The position numbers were made by a program, and so were the translations under genes. A stretch of DNA of 59,825 nt from Asaia bogorensis (GTDB taxonomy: Bacteria > Pseudomonadota > Alphaproteobacteria > Acetobacterales > Acetobacteraceae). Location of the stretch: positions 1 through 59,825 of the forward strand of contig CALQTN020000020.1 of the NCBI GenBank assembly GCA_943333505.2, given 5' to 3'. This document shows, in pieces, positions 8,073 to 17,204 of the stretch; the stretch's first letter is position 1, and each line of letters starts with the position of its first letter. The notes below the pieces were generated by a model. That model made no database searches and was not told the DNA's origin. It saw only the letters and a program-made list of their open reading frames with translations.

Positions 8073-9632
8073 TCATGGACGCGTCCGAAACACCGCCTGC
8101 CCTGGCGTGCGCAATGGTGCGGCAAGATGGGCAAACTCGGTGAGCCGGGTGCGCGTGGTGCGCGGGTCAATAATTTCCTCCACCCAGAAGGTTTCCGCGG
8201 TCCGAAACGGTGAGCGCAGCAGATTGAGGCGATGGGTAATTTCCGCAAGTTTGGCCACCGGGTCCGGAGCCGATTCTATGTCGGCGCGGTAAGCCGCCTC
8301 GATCCCGCCTTCGAGGGGCAGCGATCCCCAGTAGCTCGAAAGCCAGGCGTAGCGCAGCGCGAGGCGCCCGGCCGGCACATTGGCAGCACCCGCCACCCCG
8401 AACGCGTTGCGGATGATAATGGTGCACCATGGCACGGTCGATTGGTTGATCGCGGCCATAGCACGGACGCCGTGGCGGATGGTGGCGGTCTTTTCGGCCT
8501 CAAGGCCAATGAGAAAGCCGGGGCAGTCGCAGAGATAGACCACCGGCAAATGGAAGGTTTCGGCGAGATCGACGAAGCGGATAATCTTGTCGCAGGCATC
8601 GGACGTCCAGGCGCCAGCGTAGAAATAGGGATCCCCGGCCATCAGGGCGACCGGGTGGCCATCGAGTCGGGCGAGGCCGGTGATGATCGAGCGGCCGAAC
8701 ATCTTGCCCATTTCGAAGAAACTGCCCTTGTCCACGACACTGTCGATGATGCCGCGCATTTTGTAGATTTTGCGGCGGTCGCGCGGGATGGCCTTCATCA
8801 GGCTTTCATCGGCGCGATTGGGATCGTCGTCGGATTTGATGATCGGCGGCAGCTCGTGAACCGATGCCGGCAGGTAAGACAGGAACTGGCGGGCGCACTC
8901 GAAGGCTTCTTCCTCGGTATCGACGGCGTGGTCGATGGCGCCGGCGCGGGTCTGGATTTCCCAGCCGCCGAGTTCCATTTTGGTCAGGTTGTGGCCGAGT
9001 GCGTTGACCACTGGCGGCCCGGCGACGAACATCGCCGAGGTCGATTTGGTCATCACGGAATAATGCGTGGCCGCGAGTCGGGCGGCCCCGAGGCCGGCGA
9101 CCGAGCCAAGCCCGAGCCCGACAACCGGCACCACCGACAGGTTTCCCATCGCGTATTGGTAGGCCATCGTGCTGCCGACCGATCCGGGCAAATTGGCGCG
9201 GCCGGTGGTTTCGATGGTTTTAACCGAACCGCCGCCGCCCGAGCCCTCAATGATGCGGATGATCGGCAGGCGGTACTCGGCGGCCATCTGCTCGGCCATC
9301 AGCACCTTGGTCTTGATGGTGGCGTCCGCCGAGCCACCGCGGACGGTAAAGTCATCGCCGCAGACAACCACCGGGCGACCTTCGACCTTGCCGCGCCCGA
9401 AAACGCAGTTCGCCGGGGTCAGTTCCTGCAATTCGCCGTCGTTGCTGTAGGTTGCCTTGCCGGTGATGCTGCCGATCTCGAAGAAACTGCCAGCGTCGAG
9501 CACGCCATCAATACGTTCACGGACCGTCAGCCGGCCGGCATCATGCTGGCGCTTGATCTTGTCGGCGCCGCCCATTTGCTGGGTAAAGCCACGGCGGCGG
9601 TTCAGCTCATCGAGTTCGGGTTGCCACGTCAC
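8073..9632 (-). CDS. Acyl-CoA carboxylase carboxyltransferase (beta) subunit
   Basis: A 519-residue biotin-dependent carboxyltransferase of the propionyl/methylcrotonyl-CoA carboxylase type, which moves CO2 from carboxybiotin to an acyl-CoA. The N-terminal domain carries RLTVRERIDGVLD and the oxyanion glycine-rich segment GSGGGGSVKTIE; the C-terminal domain has GAWTSDACDKIIRF and DCPGFLIG. I chose GTG 9632 because it directly follows GGAGGACGCACC and starts at the conserved N-terminus; the longer frame upstream overlaps the ABC ATPase gene. No biotin carboxylase or biotin-carrier gene is in the window, so its partner must be elsewhere. It lies 50 bases after the ABC transporter genes and is probably in their operon, suggesting a carboxylation step on the imported substrate's breakdown path. 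Confidence 0.9.
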   Translation of the reverse strand: MTWQPELDELNRRRGFTQQMGGADKIKRQHDAGRLTVRERIDGVLDAGSFFEIGSITGKATYSNDGELQELTPANCVFGRGKVEGRPVVVCGDDFTVRGGSADATIKTKVLMAEQMAAEYRLPIIRIIEGSGGGGSVKTIETTGRANLPGSVGSTMAYQYAMGNLSVVPVVGLGLGSVAGLGAARLAATHYSVMTKSTSAMFVAGPPVVNALGHNLTKMELGGWEIQTRAGAIDHAVDTEEEAFECARQFLSYLPASVHELPPIIKSDDDPNRADESLMKAIPRDRRKIYKMRGIIDSVVDKGSFFEMGKMFGRSIITGLARLDGHPVALMAGDPYFYAGAWTSDACDKIIRFVDLAETFHLPVVYLCDCPGFLIGLEAEKTATIRHGVRAMAAINQSTVPWCTIIIRNAFGVAGAANVPAGRLALRYAWLSSYWGSLPLEGGIEAAYRADIESAPDPVAKLAEITHRLNLLRSPFRTAETFWVEEIIDPRTTRTRLTEFAHLAAPLRTPGQAVFRTRP

Positions 9633-9682
9633 GGTGCGTCCTCCTGATTTTGGGGGAGTATCACCGGCAATGGTCCAGGTGG

Positions 9683-11446
9683 CTAGGGCGGCGCCGGGAC
9701 CGAGGCCAGCAATTCGCGCGTATAGGCATGTTGCGGGTTGGCGAAGACGTCCTCGGTGCGGCCGGCCTCCACCACCTCGCCGTTGCGCATCACCATCACC
9801 CGCTCGCATAAATAGCGCACCACCGCGAGGTCGTGGGAAATCAGCAGCAGCGCGAAACCGTGTTCGGCGCGCAGCCTGGCGAGCAGCGCCAGCAGCTGCG
9901 CCTGGACCGAGACATCGAGGCCGGAAACGATTTCATCGGCCACTAACAGCTTCGGCACCAGGCATAAGGCCCGCCCGATATTGACCCGTTGGCGCTGCCC
10001 GCCGGAAAGCTGCGACGGTGCGCGGTCGGCAAGTTCGAGCGGCATACCAAGATCGGCGAGGATTTCCGCCGCGCGCACCCGGCGTTCCGCCAACCCGATC
10101 CCGGCTGCCTCCAGCGCCTGGGTGACGATCTCACCAACCCGACGACGGGGGTTGAGCGCCGATTGCGGGTCCTGAAACACCATTTGTGCGGTGCGCAGCC
10201 GCAAGCGCCGCGCTGCTGCGTCCCAGCGCCCGACATCCTGTCCGACGAGGTGAATATCGCCAGCGCTTTTGTGTTCCAGCCCCATCAGCAGCCGGGCCAG
10301 AGTGGACTTGCCGCTGCCGCTTTCACCGACCACGCCGACGAATTCGCCCGCTGCGATGGAAAAGCTGACATCGCGCACCGCTATTGTTGGCGTGCGACCA
10401 AACCGTCCACGGAAGGTCTTGCCAAGGCCACGCACCGACACCAGCGTTTCCCCGGTCGCCACCACCGGCGCTGGTGCCAGTTCGGACACCACAATCTGCC
10501 CAATATCGCCGAAATGCGGACAGGCAATTTTATGCGCCTCCCCTTCCAACGCCGGAACCGCGTCGCGGCAGGTATCGCGTGCCAACGGACAGCGCGGGGC
10601 GAAGCGGCACCCGGTCATGTCGGCCAGCGCCCGCAAGCCTGGCATCTGATCGGGCAGCGCATAAAGCGCCTGGCGCGGACCGGAAATCGCGGGCGCGGCC
10701 AGCAGCAGGCATTTGGTGTAGGGATGCAGCGGCTGCGCCAGCACCACATCCGCCGGCCCGTGTTCAACCACCCGGCCAGCATAAAGCACGGCGATGTCAT
10801 CACAGACCTGGGCCGCCAATCGCAGGTCATGGGTGATGAACAGCACCGCGGTGTTATGCGCGATCTGCAAATCCCGCATCAGCGTGATGATCCGCGCCTG
10901 GATCGTGACATCGAGGGCCGTGGTCGGCTCATCGGCCACCACCAACGCCGGGTTCGACGCAAACGCCATCGCGATCAACACGCGCTGGCACATGCCGCCC
11001 GAGAGTTGATGGGGAAACCTGTCGAGCAGATCCGGCAATTGCACCGCGTCCAGCGCCGTAATGGCGGCCGACCGCCAATCCACCACCCCAAGCCGGCGCA
11101 GATGCTCGGCAAACTGGCTGCCAATGCTGCGCACCGGATTGAGCGCCGATAGCGGCTCCTGCGGGATGAAGCCGATCTGTCGCCCGAGCAGATTGCGACG
11201 CTGGTCCGGCGCCATCGCCACCAAATCCTGCCCGGCAAATTCCAGAACTCCCGCGCTGACCGCGAAGCCCGGCGGCAATAATTGGGCAATGGCGCGGCCG
11301 AGCATTGATTTGCCGGCACCCGACTCGCCGACCAACCCGAGCACTTTGCCTGGCGCCAGCGACAGGCTCAGCCCGTCAAGCGCTGCCACCTCCACCCCGC
11401 CGAGGCGGGCCGTGACGCTGAGGCCGTGGGCGCGCAGCAGGCTCAT
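9683..11446 (-). CDS. Dipeptide/opine-type ABC importer, fused double ATPase (DppD-DppF)
   Basis: A 587-residue protein with two complete ABC domains, each with a Walker A (GESGAGKS about residue 38; GESGSGKS in the second half), signature (LSGGMCQR and LSGGQRQR) and Walker B (LVVADEPTTALDV and LLVADEIVSGLDV). Between them lies the oligopeptide-transporter linker with a cysteine-containing segment, GCRFAPRCPLARDTC. The second Walker B has ADEI instead of ADEP. It energises import through the two permeases encoded upstream; its start overlaps the stop of the second permease by 4 bases. Fused DppDF proteins are common in Rhodospirillales and rhizobia. Confidence 0.94.
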   Translation of the reverse strand: MSLLRAHGLSVTARLGGVEVAALDGLSLSLAPGKVLGLVGESGAGKSMLGRAIAQLLPPGFAVSAGVLEFAGQDLVAMAPDQRRNLLGRQIGFIPQEPLSALNPVRSIGSQFAEHLRRLGVVDWRSAAITALDAVQLPDLLDRFPHQLSGGMCQRVLIAMAFASNPALVVADEPTTALDVTIQARIITLMRDLQIAHNTAVLFITHDLRLAAQVCDDIAVLYAGRVVEHGPADVVLAQPLHPYTKCLLLAAPAISGPRQALYALPDQMPGLRALADMTGCRFAPRCPLARDTCRDAVPALEGEAHKIACPHFGDIGQIVVSELAPAPVVATGETLVSVRGLGKTFRGRFGRTPTIAVRDVSFSIAAGEFVGVVGESGSGKSTLARLLMGLEHKSAGDIHLVGQDVGRWDAAARRLRLRTAQMVFQDPQSALNPRRRVGEIVTQALEAAGIGLAERRVRAAEILADLGMPLELADRAPSQLSGGQRQRVNIGRALCLVPKLLVADEIVSGLDVSVQAQLLALLARLRAEHGFALLLISHDLAVVRYLCERVMVMRNGEVVEAGRTEDVFANPQHAYTRELLASVPAPP

Positions 11447-12291
11447 CCGCGGCCTTCCACCAGGCGCAAATCGAGGCTGCGACGCAGCCCGTCGCCGAGC
11501 AGGTTAAAGCCGGCAACGGTGACAAAGATCGCGGCCACCGGCGCCAGCAGATTGATCGGCGCCTGATAGATCGTCGCCCGGCCATCAGCGATCATCTGGC
11601 CCCAGGCAATTTCATCCGGCTTCACCCCAAGGCCGACAAAGGCGAGGATCGCCTCCACCACCACCGCGATGCCCATTTCGAGGGTCAGCAAGGTCACCAG
11701 CAGCGGCATGATCGCGGGCAGAACCTCGCGCAGCACCACCCGCGCGTGGGAAAACCCGACCAGTCTGGCAGCCGTCACATAATCGCGTTGCACCACCACC
11801 AGCACCTCGGCGCGCAGCACCCGGCAGAACCTTGTCCAATCGACCAGCACAATCGCCAGGATCACATTGCGCGACCCGGTGCCCAGGCCAACCATCAGGA
11901 TCAAGGAGAGAATAACCGGCGGGAACGACATCCAAACATCCACCGCCCGGCCGATCACCCAGTCAACCCAGCCGCCGAAATACCCCGCCAACAGCGCCGC
12001 GATCGTGCCCAGGATCATCGCCCCCGGTGCGGCAATCGCTGCCACCGTCAGCGCCAGCCGGGTGCCGTACAGCAAGCGCGCCAGCACATCGCGCCCGAGG
12101 CTGTCAGTGCCGAGCGGATGCGCCGCCTCCCCGCCTTTCGCCCAGGCCGATGGCAGCAAGGTCGCCAGCAGGTCCTGTTCATCGGGGGCGGCCTGCACCA
12201 GCAACGGCGCCAGCAGCGCCAGCACCACCACCACCATCAGCAGCGCAAGCCCAACCATCACCCGCGTATCTTGCAACCAACGTGGCATCAT
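11443..12291 (-). CDS. Dipeptide/opine-type ABC importer permease (DppC-like)
   Basis: An inner-membrane permease of 282 residues with an N-terminal helix (VMVGLALLMVVVVLALLAP), the DppC signature HPLGTDSLGRDVLARLLYG, and about five further helices. The cytoplasmic EAA loop is visible around AARLVGFSHARVVLREVLP. I chose ATG 12291 (an ATGATG pair) because it overlaps the stop of the first permease gene, the typical arrangement here. Works with the permease at 12288-13292, the fused ATPase and the binding protein at 13456. Confidence 0.93.
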   Translation of the reverse strand: MMPRWLQDTRVMVGLALLMVVVVLALLAPLLVQAAPDEQDLLATLLPSAWAKGGEAAHPLGTDSLGRDVLARLLYGTRLALTVAAIAAPGAMILGTIAALLAGYFGGWVDWVIGRAVDVWMSFPPVILSLILMVGLGTGSRNVILAIVLVDWTRFCRVLRAEVLVVVQRDYVTAARLVGFSHARVVLREVLPAIMPLLVTLLTLEMGIAVVVEAILAFVGLGVKPDEIAWGQMIADGRATIYQAPINLLAPVAAIFVTVAGFNLLGDGLRRSLDLRLVEGRG

Positions 12292-13292
12292 GCCCCTCGC
12301 AATCTTGGGTTCAGCAACATGACCAGCCCGTCCACCAGCGCGGTGATCGCCAGTACCACCACGCAATAGGTCAGGCCGACCGCCTGAATGATCGGCAGAT
12401 CGGCATTGCGCACCGCATCGACCATCAGATTACCCATGCCGGGATAGGAATAAATCACCTCAACCAGCAGGCTGCCGCCAAACAGAAAACCGAACTGCAC
12501 CCCCATCAACGTGAGCGTCGGCAACACCGCGTTCTGCAAGGCGTGGCCGAGCAGAATCCGCGCCTCCCCCACGCCCCGCAGCCGCGCCTGGCGGATATAA
12601 TCCTCCTGATAGGCATCGATCAGCGAGGCTCGCAGCACCCGCATGATCGGCGGGGCAAACGCCACCCCAAGCGCAAAGGCCGGCAGCACCATGTGGCGCA
12701 GCGCGCTCATGAACACATCAACGCGGCCGACCAGCAGCGTATCCAGCAATAAAAAATGGGTCAGCACCGGCCGCGTCATCCCCGGATCGAGCCGGCCGGT
12801 GAACGGCAGCGCCGACAGCAACACCCCGAAAACGAAAATCAGCAGCAGCGCCCACAAAAATTCCGGCAGCGACATCATCAGCGTGGTCATGGTTTCCGCC
12901 ACCGCCTCGCCGCGCCGGTCGCGCAGCGCAAACAACCCCAGACCGCCGCCGAGGCCGATCACCCCGGCAATCAGCATCGCCATCAGGCTGAGTTCAATCG
13001 TTGCCGGCAGGGTTTCCTGCAACAATCCCGCAACCGGGCGCCGCATATGGATCGAGTTGCCGAAATCACCACGCAAGGTCTGGCCGAGCCAGATCGCGTA
13101 TTGGCTGGTGACCGGTTGATCGAGGCCCATGGCGTGTCGCGCCGCCTCGATTTCGACCTTGGTCGCGGTCGGCGGCATCGACATCGCCGCCGGGTCAATC
13201 GGCAGCAAGCGCAAGGCTGCGAACAGCAGGAGGGATACCAGCGCCAGGATTGGGCCTACGGCGAGCAGGCGGCGGACGAAAGACATCATCAT
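12288..13292 (-). CDS. Dipeptide/opine-type ABC importer permease (DppB-like)
   Basis: A 334-residue inner-membrane permease with the DppB hallmarks: helix 1 (LLAVGPILALVSLLLFAALR), the periplasmic segment GLDQPVTSQYAIWL, GDFGNSIHMRRPV, and an EAA loop near RQARLRGVGEARILLGHAL. The start is one of three consecutive ATG codons (13292, 13289, 13286); the first is given. Between its start and the binding-protein stop (13456) is a 163-bp palindromic repeat pair, so the permease mRNA may be separated or processed there. Confidence 0.93.
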   Translation of the reverse strand: MMMSFVRRLLAVGPILALVSLLLFAALRLLPIDPAAMSMPPTATKVEIEAARHAMGLDQPVTSQYAIWLGQTLRGDFGNSIHMRRPVAGLLQETLPATIELSLMAMLIAGVIGLGGGLGLFALRDRRGEAVAETMTTLMMSLPEFLWALLLIFVFGVLLSALPFTGRLDPGMTRPVLTHFLLLDTLLVGRVDVFMSALRHMVLPAFALGVAFAPPIMRVLRASLIDAYQEDYIRQARLRGVGEARILLGHALQNAVLPTLTLMGVQFGFLFGGSLLVEVIYSYPGMGNLMVDAVRNADLPIIQAVGLTYCVVVLAITALVDGLVMLLNPRLRGA

Positions 13293-13310
13293 CAGGCAAG
13301 ACCTTGAAGG

Positions 13311-13458
13311 CAGGTTGTTCTTTTTGTGAACAAAAACAACCAAAAAAACTTTTTGATCATTGTTGCCGTGGGCCTGGGGCCCTCCTCAGTCCGACGGCAA
13401 CCAAGTACGAGAAAGTTTTTTTTGCTTCTTTTTGTTCACAAAAAGAAGACCTTCCTTA
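13311..13458. repeat. Composite palindromic repeat: two inverted T-rich hairpin units
   Basis: Left half (13311-13355) and right half (13412-13458) are inverted copies of a unit whose core on the plus strand is CTTCTTTTTGT, TC, ACAAAAAGAAG preceded by a run of T. Between them is a second imperfect inverted repeat with arms GTTGCCGT and ACGGCAAC. The block fills the gap between the binding-protein gene (stop 13456) and the first permease. Related units are at 26659, 28684, 38574 and 56121. Confidence 0.75.
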
Positions 13459-14973
13459 CCCCCAATTCATCGTCTGCCCCATCACCCAGCCATTGCCATA
13501 CCTGGTGTAACCAATCCCATCCTTGCGCACCAAAGTCTGCACGCTCTGCAGCAACGGCATGCAGGCACCGATGGTCACCGCTTCCTTGGAAATCTCGCGC
13601 CAGCCTTCGATGCGCTTGGTTTCGTCGGCGACATTGAACTGGGCGATCACCTTCTCGCCCAAAGTCGGATCTTTCCACGGGCTGAACGGCAGTTTCGGGT
13701 TGAGCAGGTACCCCGAATAGATTTCCGGATCGCCGGTCGCGTTGTCGAACGAATAGAGTGTGGTTTCCGGCAGCTTGCCGGCGCGGTTGAGCTCAAAATA
13801 CTTGGCATATTCGATCACTTCGAGCTCCGCCTCGATGCCGACTTTCTTCCACATCGCAACGATGGCGCGCGCCATGTCGTAATCATTGGGGAACTGCCCG
13901 TTGGTGCACGCCATACCAATTTTGGCCGGCTTGGCCAGGCTGTAGCCCGACGCCGCCAGCAGCTTTGTCGCCATTGCCGGGTCATAGGCGAATTTGAAGC
14001 CGGCAATATCGCCCGGCGTGCCGGGCGTCGCCGGCAAGGACAGCGGCACCGCAGCACCACCGTAGAACGCCTTGCTGAGCGCGGCCTTGTCGATGGCATG
14101 GTGTGCCGCAAGCCGGATATTCTGGTCGGCGAAACCTTGGTCGTTGCGCACCTGCAGCAGGATCACCCGCTGGATCGGATTAAGCTCGCCCTTCAGCCCG
14201 GCAATCGCGCCGAGCCGTTCAGCTTCACGCACCGGCACGCCGACGGTGATATCGACCTGGCCAGACTGGATTGCCGCCACCCGCGCCGAGGGGTCCTTGA
14301 TGATCTCGATCACCACCCGCTTCAGCTTCGGTTTCGGGCCCCAATAATCGTCGTTGCGCTCCAGCACGATGCGGCCGTTCATCTGGTATTCGACCAACTT
14401 GTAGGGCCCGGTGCCGATCGGCTTGGCGACAAAGCCCTCGACGCCGACTTTCTCCATATAGGCTTTCGGCACCAGGAAGCTGCCCAGGAAGGCGAGCCAG
14501 ACCGGGGTGGTCGGCCCAGGTGAATTGAACTGCATGACAGCCTTGGTCGGGCTGAGAACCTCAATGCCGGTCAGCTTGCGAAAGGAATTGCCGATATCGA
14601 GCTTGTGCCCGGCTTTGACCCGATCGAAAAACGTCCACTTGAAATCATCGGCGGTCATTTTCGAGCCGTCATGGAAGCGCACATCGTCGCGGAATTCCAG
14701 CGTCAGGCTCATCCCATCCGGCGCCATCTGCCAGGACTTGATCAGGTTGGGAATGAGCTTGAGATCGGGGCTTTGATCGAGCGGCTGATCGAAGACCATC
14801 TTGTAGATGCCCTGCGCATCCGGGGTGAAGCGCTGGTTGGGGTCCCAGCCGGTCACATCCGACGGCCAGCCGATGGTGACGCTGTCCTTGCCTTGCGCCG
14901 AGGCGGGCAGGCTGGCCAGGATGCTGGCAAGGCTTGCGCCAGCCGAAAAAACGCGGCGAGATAGTTTAACCAT
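13456..14973 (-). CDS. ABC importer substrate-binding protein (DppA/OppA family)
   Basis: A 505-residue exported binding protein. The N-terminus MVKLSRRVFSAGASLASILA with an ASAQG cleavage region is a signal peptide, with SRR giving it a Tat-like look. The mature protein has the family-5 binding-protein landmarks: the motif near RFTPDAQGIYKMVFD, FHDGSKMTADDFKWTF, and GTGPYKLVEYQMNGRIVLER. It captures a peptide, opine or other small solute in the periplasm. It is transcribed away from the catabolic operon at 15072, sharing a 98-base divergent region, so co-regulation and uptake of that operon's substrate are plausible. Peptide-type transporters serve many non-peptide substrates, so the ligand cannot be named. 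Confidence 0.93.
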   Translation of the reverse strand: MVKLSRRVFSAGASLASILASLPASAQGKDSVTIGWPSDVTGWDPNQRFTPDAQGIYKMVFDQPLDQSPDLKLIPNLIKSWQMAPDGMSLTLEFRDDVRFHDGSKMTADDFKWTFFDRVKAGHKLDIGNSFRKLTGIEVLSPTKAVMQFNSPGPTTPVWLAFLGSFLVPKAYMEKVGVEGFVAKPIGTGPYKLVEYQMNGRIVLERNDDYWGPKPKLKRVVIEIIKDPSARVAAIQSGQVDITVGVPVREAERLGAIAGLKGELNPIQRVILLQVRNDQGFADQNIRLAAHHAIDKAALSKAFYGGAAVPLSLPATPGTPGDIAGFKFAYDPAMATKLLAASGYSLAKPAKIGMACTNGQFPNDYDMARAIVAMWKKVGIEAELEVIEYAKYFELNRAGKLPETTLYSFDNATGDPEIYSGYLLNPKLPFSPWKDPTLGEKVIAQFNVADETKRIEGWREISKEAVTIGACMPLLQSVQTLVRKDGIGYTRYGNGWVMGQTMNWG

Positions 14974-15071
14974 GAGTGCCCCCGTCGGTAATGGACCCGT
15001 CTTGAAAATAGGTTAGGGTTGAAATACCGGCGAGGGAAGCGCGAAATTACCGCCGTGTTTAGGATGATGCT

Positions 15072-17204
15072 ATGGCCGAACGTTCATTTGCCCGCGAAGT
15101 CCAGGACCTCCGCCTTGGCGATGGCGAGGAATTTCGTGGCGAGGGCATTCTGGCCGTTACCAAGGCCTTGCTGCAAAGCGGCGTCGGTTATGTGGCGGGC
15201 TACCAGGGCGCACCGATTTCGCATTTGATGGATGTGCTGTCGGACGCCCAGGGCATTCTCGGCGAACTCGGGGTACATTTCGAAACCTCGGCCTCCGAAG
15301 CCGCCGCCGCGTCCACTTTGGCCGCATCGGTCAACTACCCGATCCGCGGCGCGGTCACCTGGAAATCGACCGCCGGCACCAATGTTGCCTCCGACGCGCT
15401 GTCTAATCTGTCGTCATCGGGGGTCACGGGCGGCGCGGTGATCATCATTGGGGAAGATTACGGCGAAGGCTCCTCGATCATGCAGGAACGCACCCATGCG
15501 TTCGCCATGAAGTCGCAGATGTGGCTGCTCGATCCCCGCCCCAATCTGCCGTCCATCGTCAAAGCGGTTGAAGATGCCTTTGAACTCTCCGAAGCGTCGA
15601 ATACGCCGGTGATGTTGGAATTGCGCATCCGCGCCTGCCATGTCCACGGCAGTTTCATTGCGAAAAACAACCAAAAGCCGAAATATACCGTGCGGGAAGC
15701 GTTGGAAAACCCGGTGCGCGACGTGAACCGGATCGTGCTGCCGCCAGCGTCGTTCATGCATGAACAGGACAAAATCCACAAACGCTGGCCAAATGCGGTG
15801 AAGTTCATCCGCGATCGTGGCCTGAACGAAACTTTCGCCGGCAAACACGATCATCTCGGCATCATCCTGCAAGGCGGGATGTACAACGGGGTCATCCGCG
15901 CGCTGCAGGGTATGGGCCTCGCCGATGTCTGGGGCGGCACGCAAATCCCGCTGCATGTGCTGAACGTCACCTACCCCCTGATCGATGAGGACCTGGCCGC
16001 CTTCTGCCTCGGCAAGACGGCCGTGCTGATGGTCGAGGAAGGCGCGCCGGATTATCTCGAACAGGCGCTCAACACCGCCTTGCGCCGCGCCGACGTCAAC
16101 ACCAAAATCGCCGGCAAGGACATGTTGCCGATGGGCGGCGAATATACCGCCAAGGTGCTGTCGGACGGGGTACGAAAATTCCTCGAACGCTACGAACCAG
16201 GCCTGCTGCCCGCCCCGCCGCCAATGCCCGCGCCTGATCTCGCCGCCCTCGCCGCCACCGTGCCACCGCGCCCGCCGAGTTTCTGCACAGGCTGCCCCGA
16301 GCGGCCGATTTTCTCCGCCATGACCCTGGTCCAGCAGGAACTCGGCCAGCACCACATCGCCGGCGACATCGGCTGCCATCTGTTCGCGTTGAACGAGCCG
16401 TTCAATATCGGATCATCGACGATGGGCTACGGACTTGGGCCATCCTCGATTTCGGCCATGCAGGAACCAGGCGCCCGCCGCGCGATTGCGGTGATGGGCG
16501 ATGGCGGCTTCTGGCATAACGGATTGCTCAACGGCATCGGCAATGCGGTCTACAACAAGCATGACGGCGTGGTCGTGCTGGTCGATAATTTCTACTCGGC
16601 GGCGACCGGCGGGCAGGACATCCTGTCATCACGCGCCAAGCCGGCCGGGCGATCGACCAACCATCCGATCGAGGACGCGGTAAAGGGCGTTGGCGCCCAA
16701 TGGGTGCGACGGATCGACCGCACCTACGACGTCCCGAAAATGCTGGCGACGTTCCGCGAGGCGCTCACCACCACCGCACCCGGCCCCAAGATCATCATTG
16801 CGTCATCCGAATGCATGCTGAACCGCCAGCGCCGCGAAAAGCCGCTGATCGCGGCATCAGTCAAACGCGGCGAGCGCAATGTCCGGCCGCGCTTCGGGGT
16901 GGATGAGGACGTCTGCACCGGCGACCATGCCTGCATCCGCCTGTCGGGCTGCCCATCGCTGTCGACCAAACCATCCGGCGATCCGCTGAAGCCCGATCCG
17001 GTGGTGACAATCGATAATAGCTGCGTCGGTTGCGGCAATTGCGGCGAAGTCTCCGAAGCCGCAGTGCTGTGCCCGTCCTTCTATCGCGCCGACATCGTCA
17101 GCAATCCGTCGATATGGGATCGTTTCATCTCGGGGCTGCGTGGGGGGGTAATTTCCTGGTTGCAGGCCCGCCGCGACACCAACCGGCTTCAGGTCGCGCT
17201 ATGA
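15072..17204 (+). CDS. Indolepyruvate-type 2-oxoacid:ferredoxin oxidoreductase, alpha subunit (IorA-like)
   Basis: A 710-residue thiamine-diphosphate enzyme that would oxidatively decarboxylate an aryl 2-oxoacid to an aryl-CoA and pass electrons to ferredoxin. The pyrimidine-binding domain is at the N-terminus (GYVAGYQGAPISHLMDVL), a CTGCPERP motif near residue 405, and the TPP-binding GDGGFWHNGLLNGIGNAVYN with VDN near 475-505. The C-terminus has an iron-sulfur region: an atypical first motif CTGDHACIRLSGCP (fewer cysteines than a standard CxxCxxCxxxCP) and a fuller second one, CVGCGNC...CP. ATG 15072 follows AGGATG and starts the operon. Its stop overlaps the beta-subunit start (ATGA). In this context isatinate, an aryl 2-oxoacid, is a candidate substrate; arylpyruvates are the alternative. 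Confidence 0.9.
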   Translation: MAERSFAREVQDLRLGDGEEFRGEGILAVTKALLQSGVGYVAGYQGAPISHLMDVLSDAQGILGELGVHFETSASEAAAASTLAASVNYPIRGAVTWKSTAGTNVASDALSNLSSSGVTGGAVIIIGEDYGEGSSIMQERTHAFAMKSQMWLLDPRPNLPSIVKAVEDAFELSEASNTPVMLELRIRACHVHGSFIAKNNQKPKYTVREALENPVRDVNRIVLPPASFMHEQDKIHKRWPNAVKFIRDRGLNETFAGKHDHLGIILQGGMYNGVIRALQGMGLADVWGGTQIPLHVLNVTYPLIDEDLAAFCLGKTAVLMVEEGAPDYLEQALNTALRRADVNTKIAGKDMLPMGGEYTAKVLSDGVRKFLERYEPGLLPAPPPMPAPDLAALAATVPPRPPSFCTGCPERPIFSAMTLVQQELGQHHIAGDIGCHLFALNEPFNIGSSTMGYGLGPSSISAMQEPGARRAIAVMGDGGFWHNGLLNGIGNAVYNKHDGVVVLVDNFYSAATGGQDILSSRAKPAGRSTNHPIEDAVKGVGAQWVRRIDRTYDVPKMLATFREALTTTAPGPKIIIASSECMLNRQRREKPLIAASVKRGERNVRPRFGVDEDVCTGDHACIRLSGCPSLSTKPSGDPLKPDPVVTIDNSCVGCGNCGEVSEAAVLCPSFYRADIVSNPSIWDRFISGLRGGVISWLQARRDTNRLQVAL

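Noticed and set aside
8232-9647. 471-residue frame on the plus strand opposite the carboxyltransferase gene
   Set aside because: Antisense shadow typical of GC-rich genes; no family signature, while the minus-strand product is a clear carboxyltransferase.
9989-11152. 387-residue plus-strand frame opposite the ABC ATPase gene
   Set aside because: Antisense shadow; the opposite frame has two complete ATP-binding domains.
13360-14523. 387-residue plus-strand frame opposite the binding-protein gene
   Set aside because: No recognisable motif and it lies entirely across a well-supported gene.
14974-15071. Sigma-70 or sigma-54 promoter in the divergent region before the aromatic operon
   Set aside because: TTGAAA near 15002 lacks a good -10 at proper spacing and there is no TGGC-N8-TTGC; a promoter must exist but I cannot place it.
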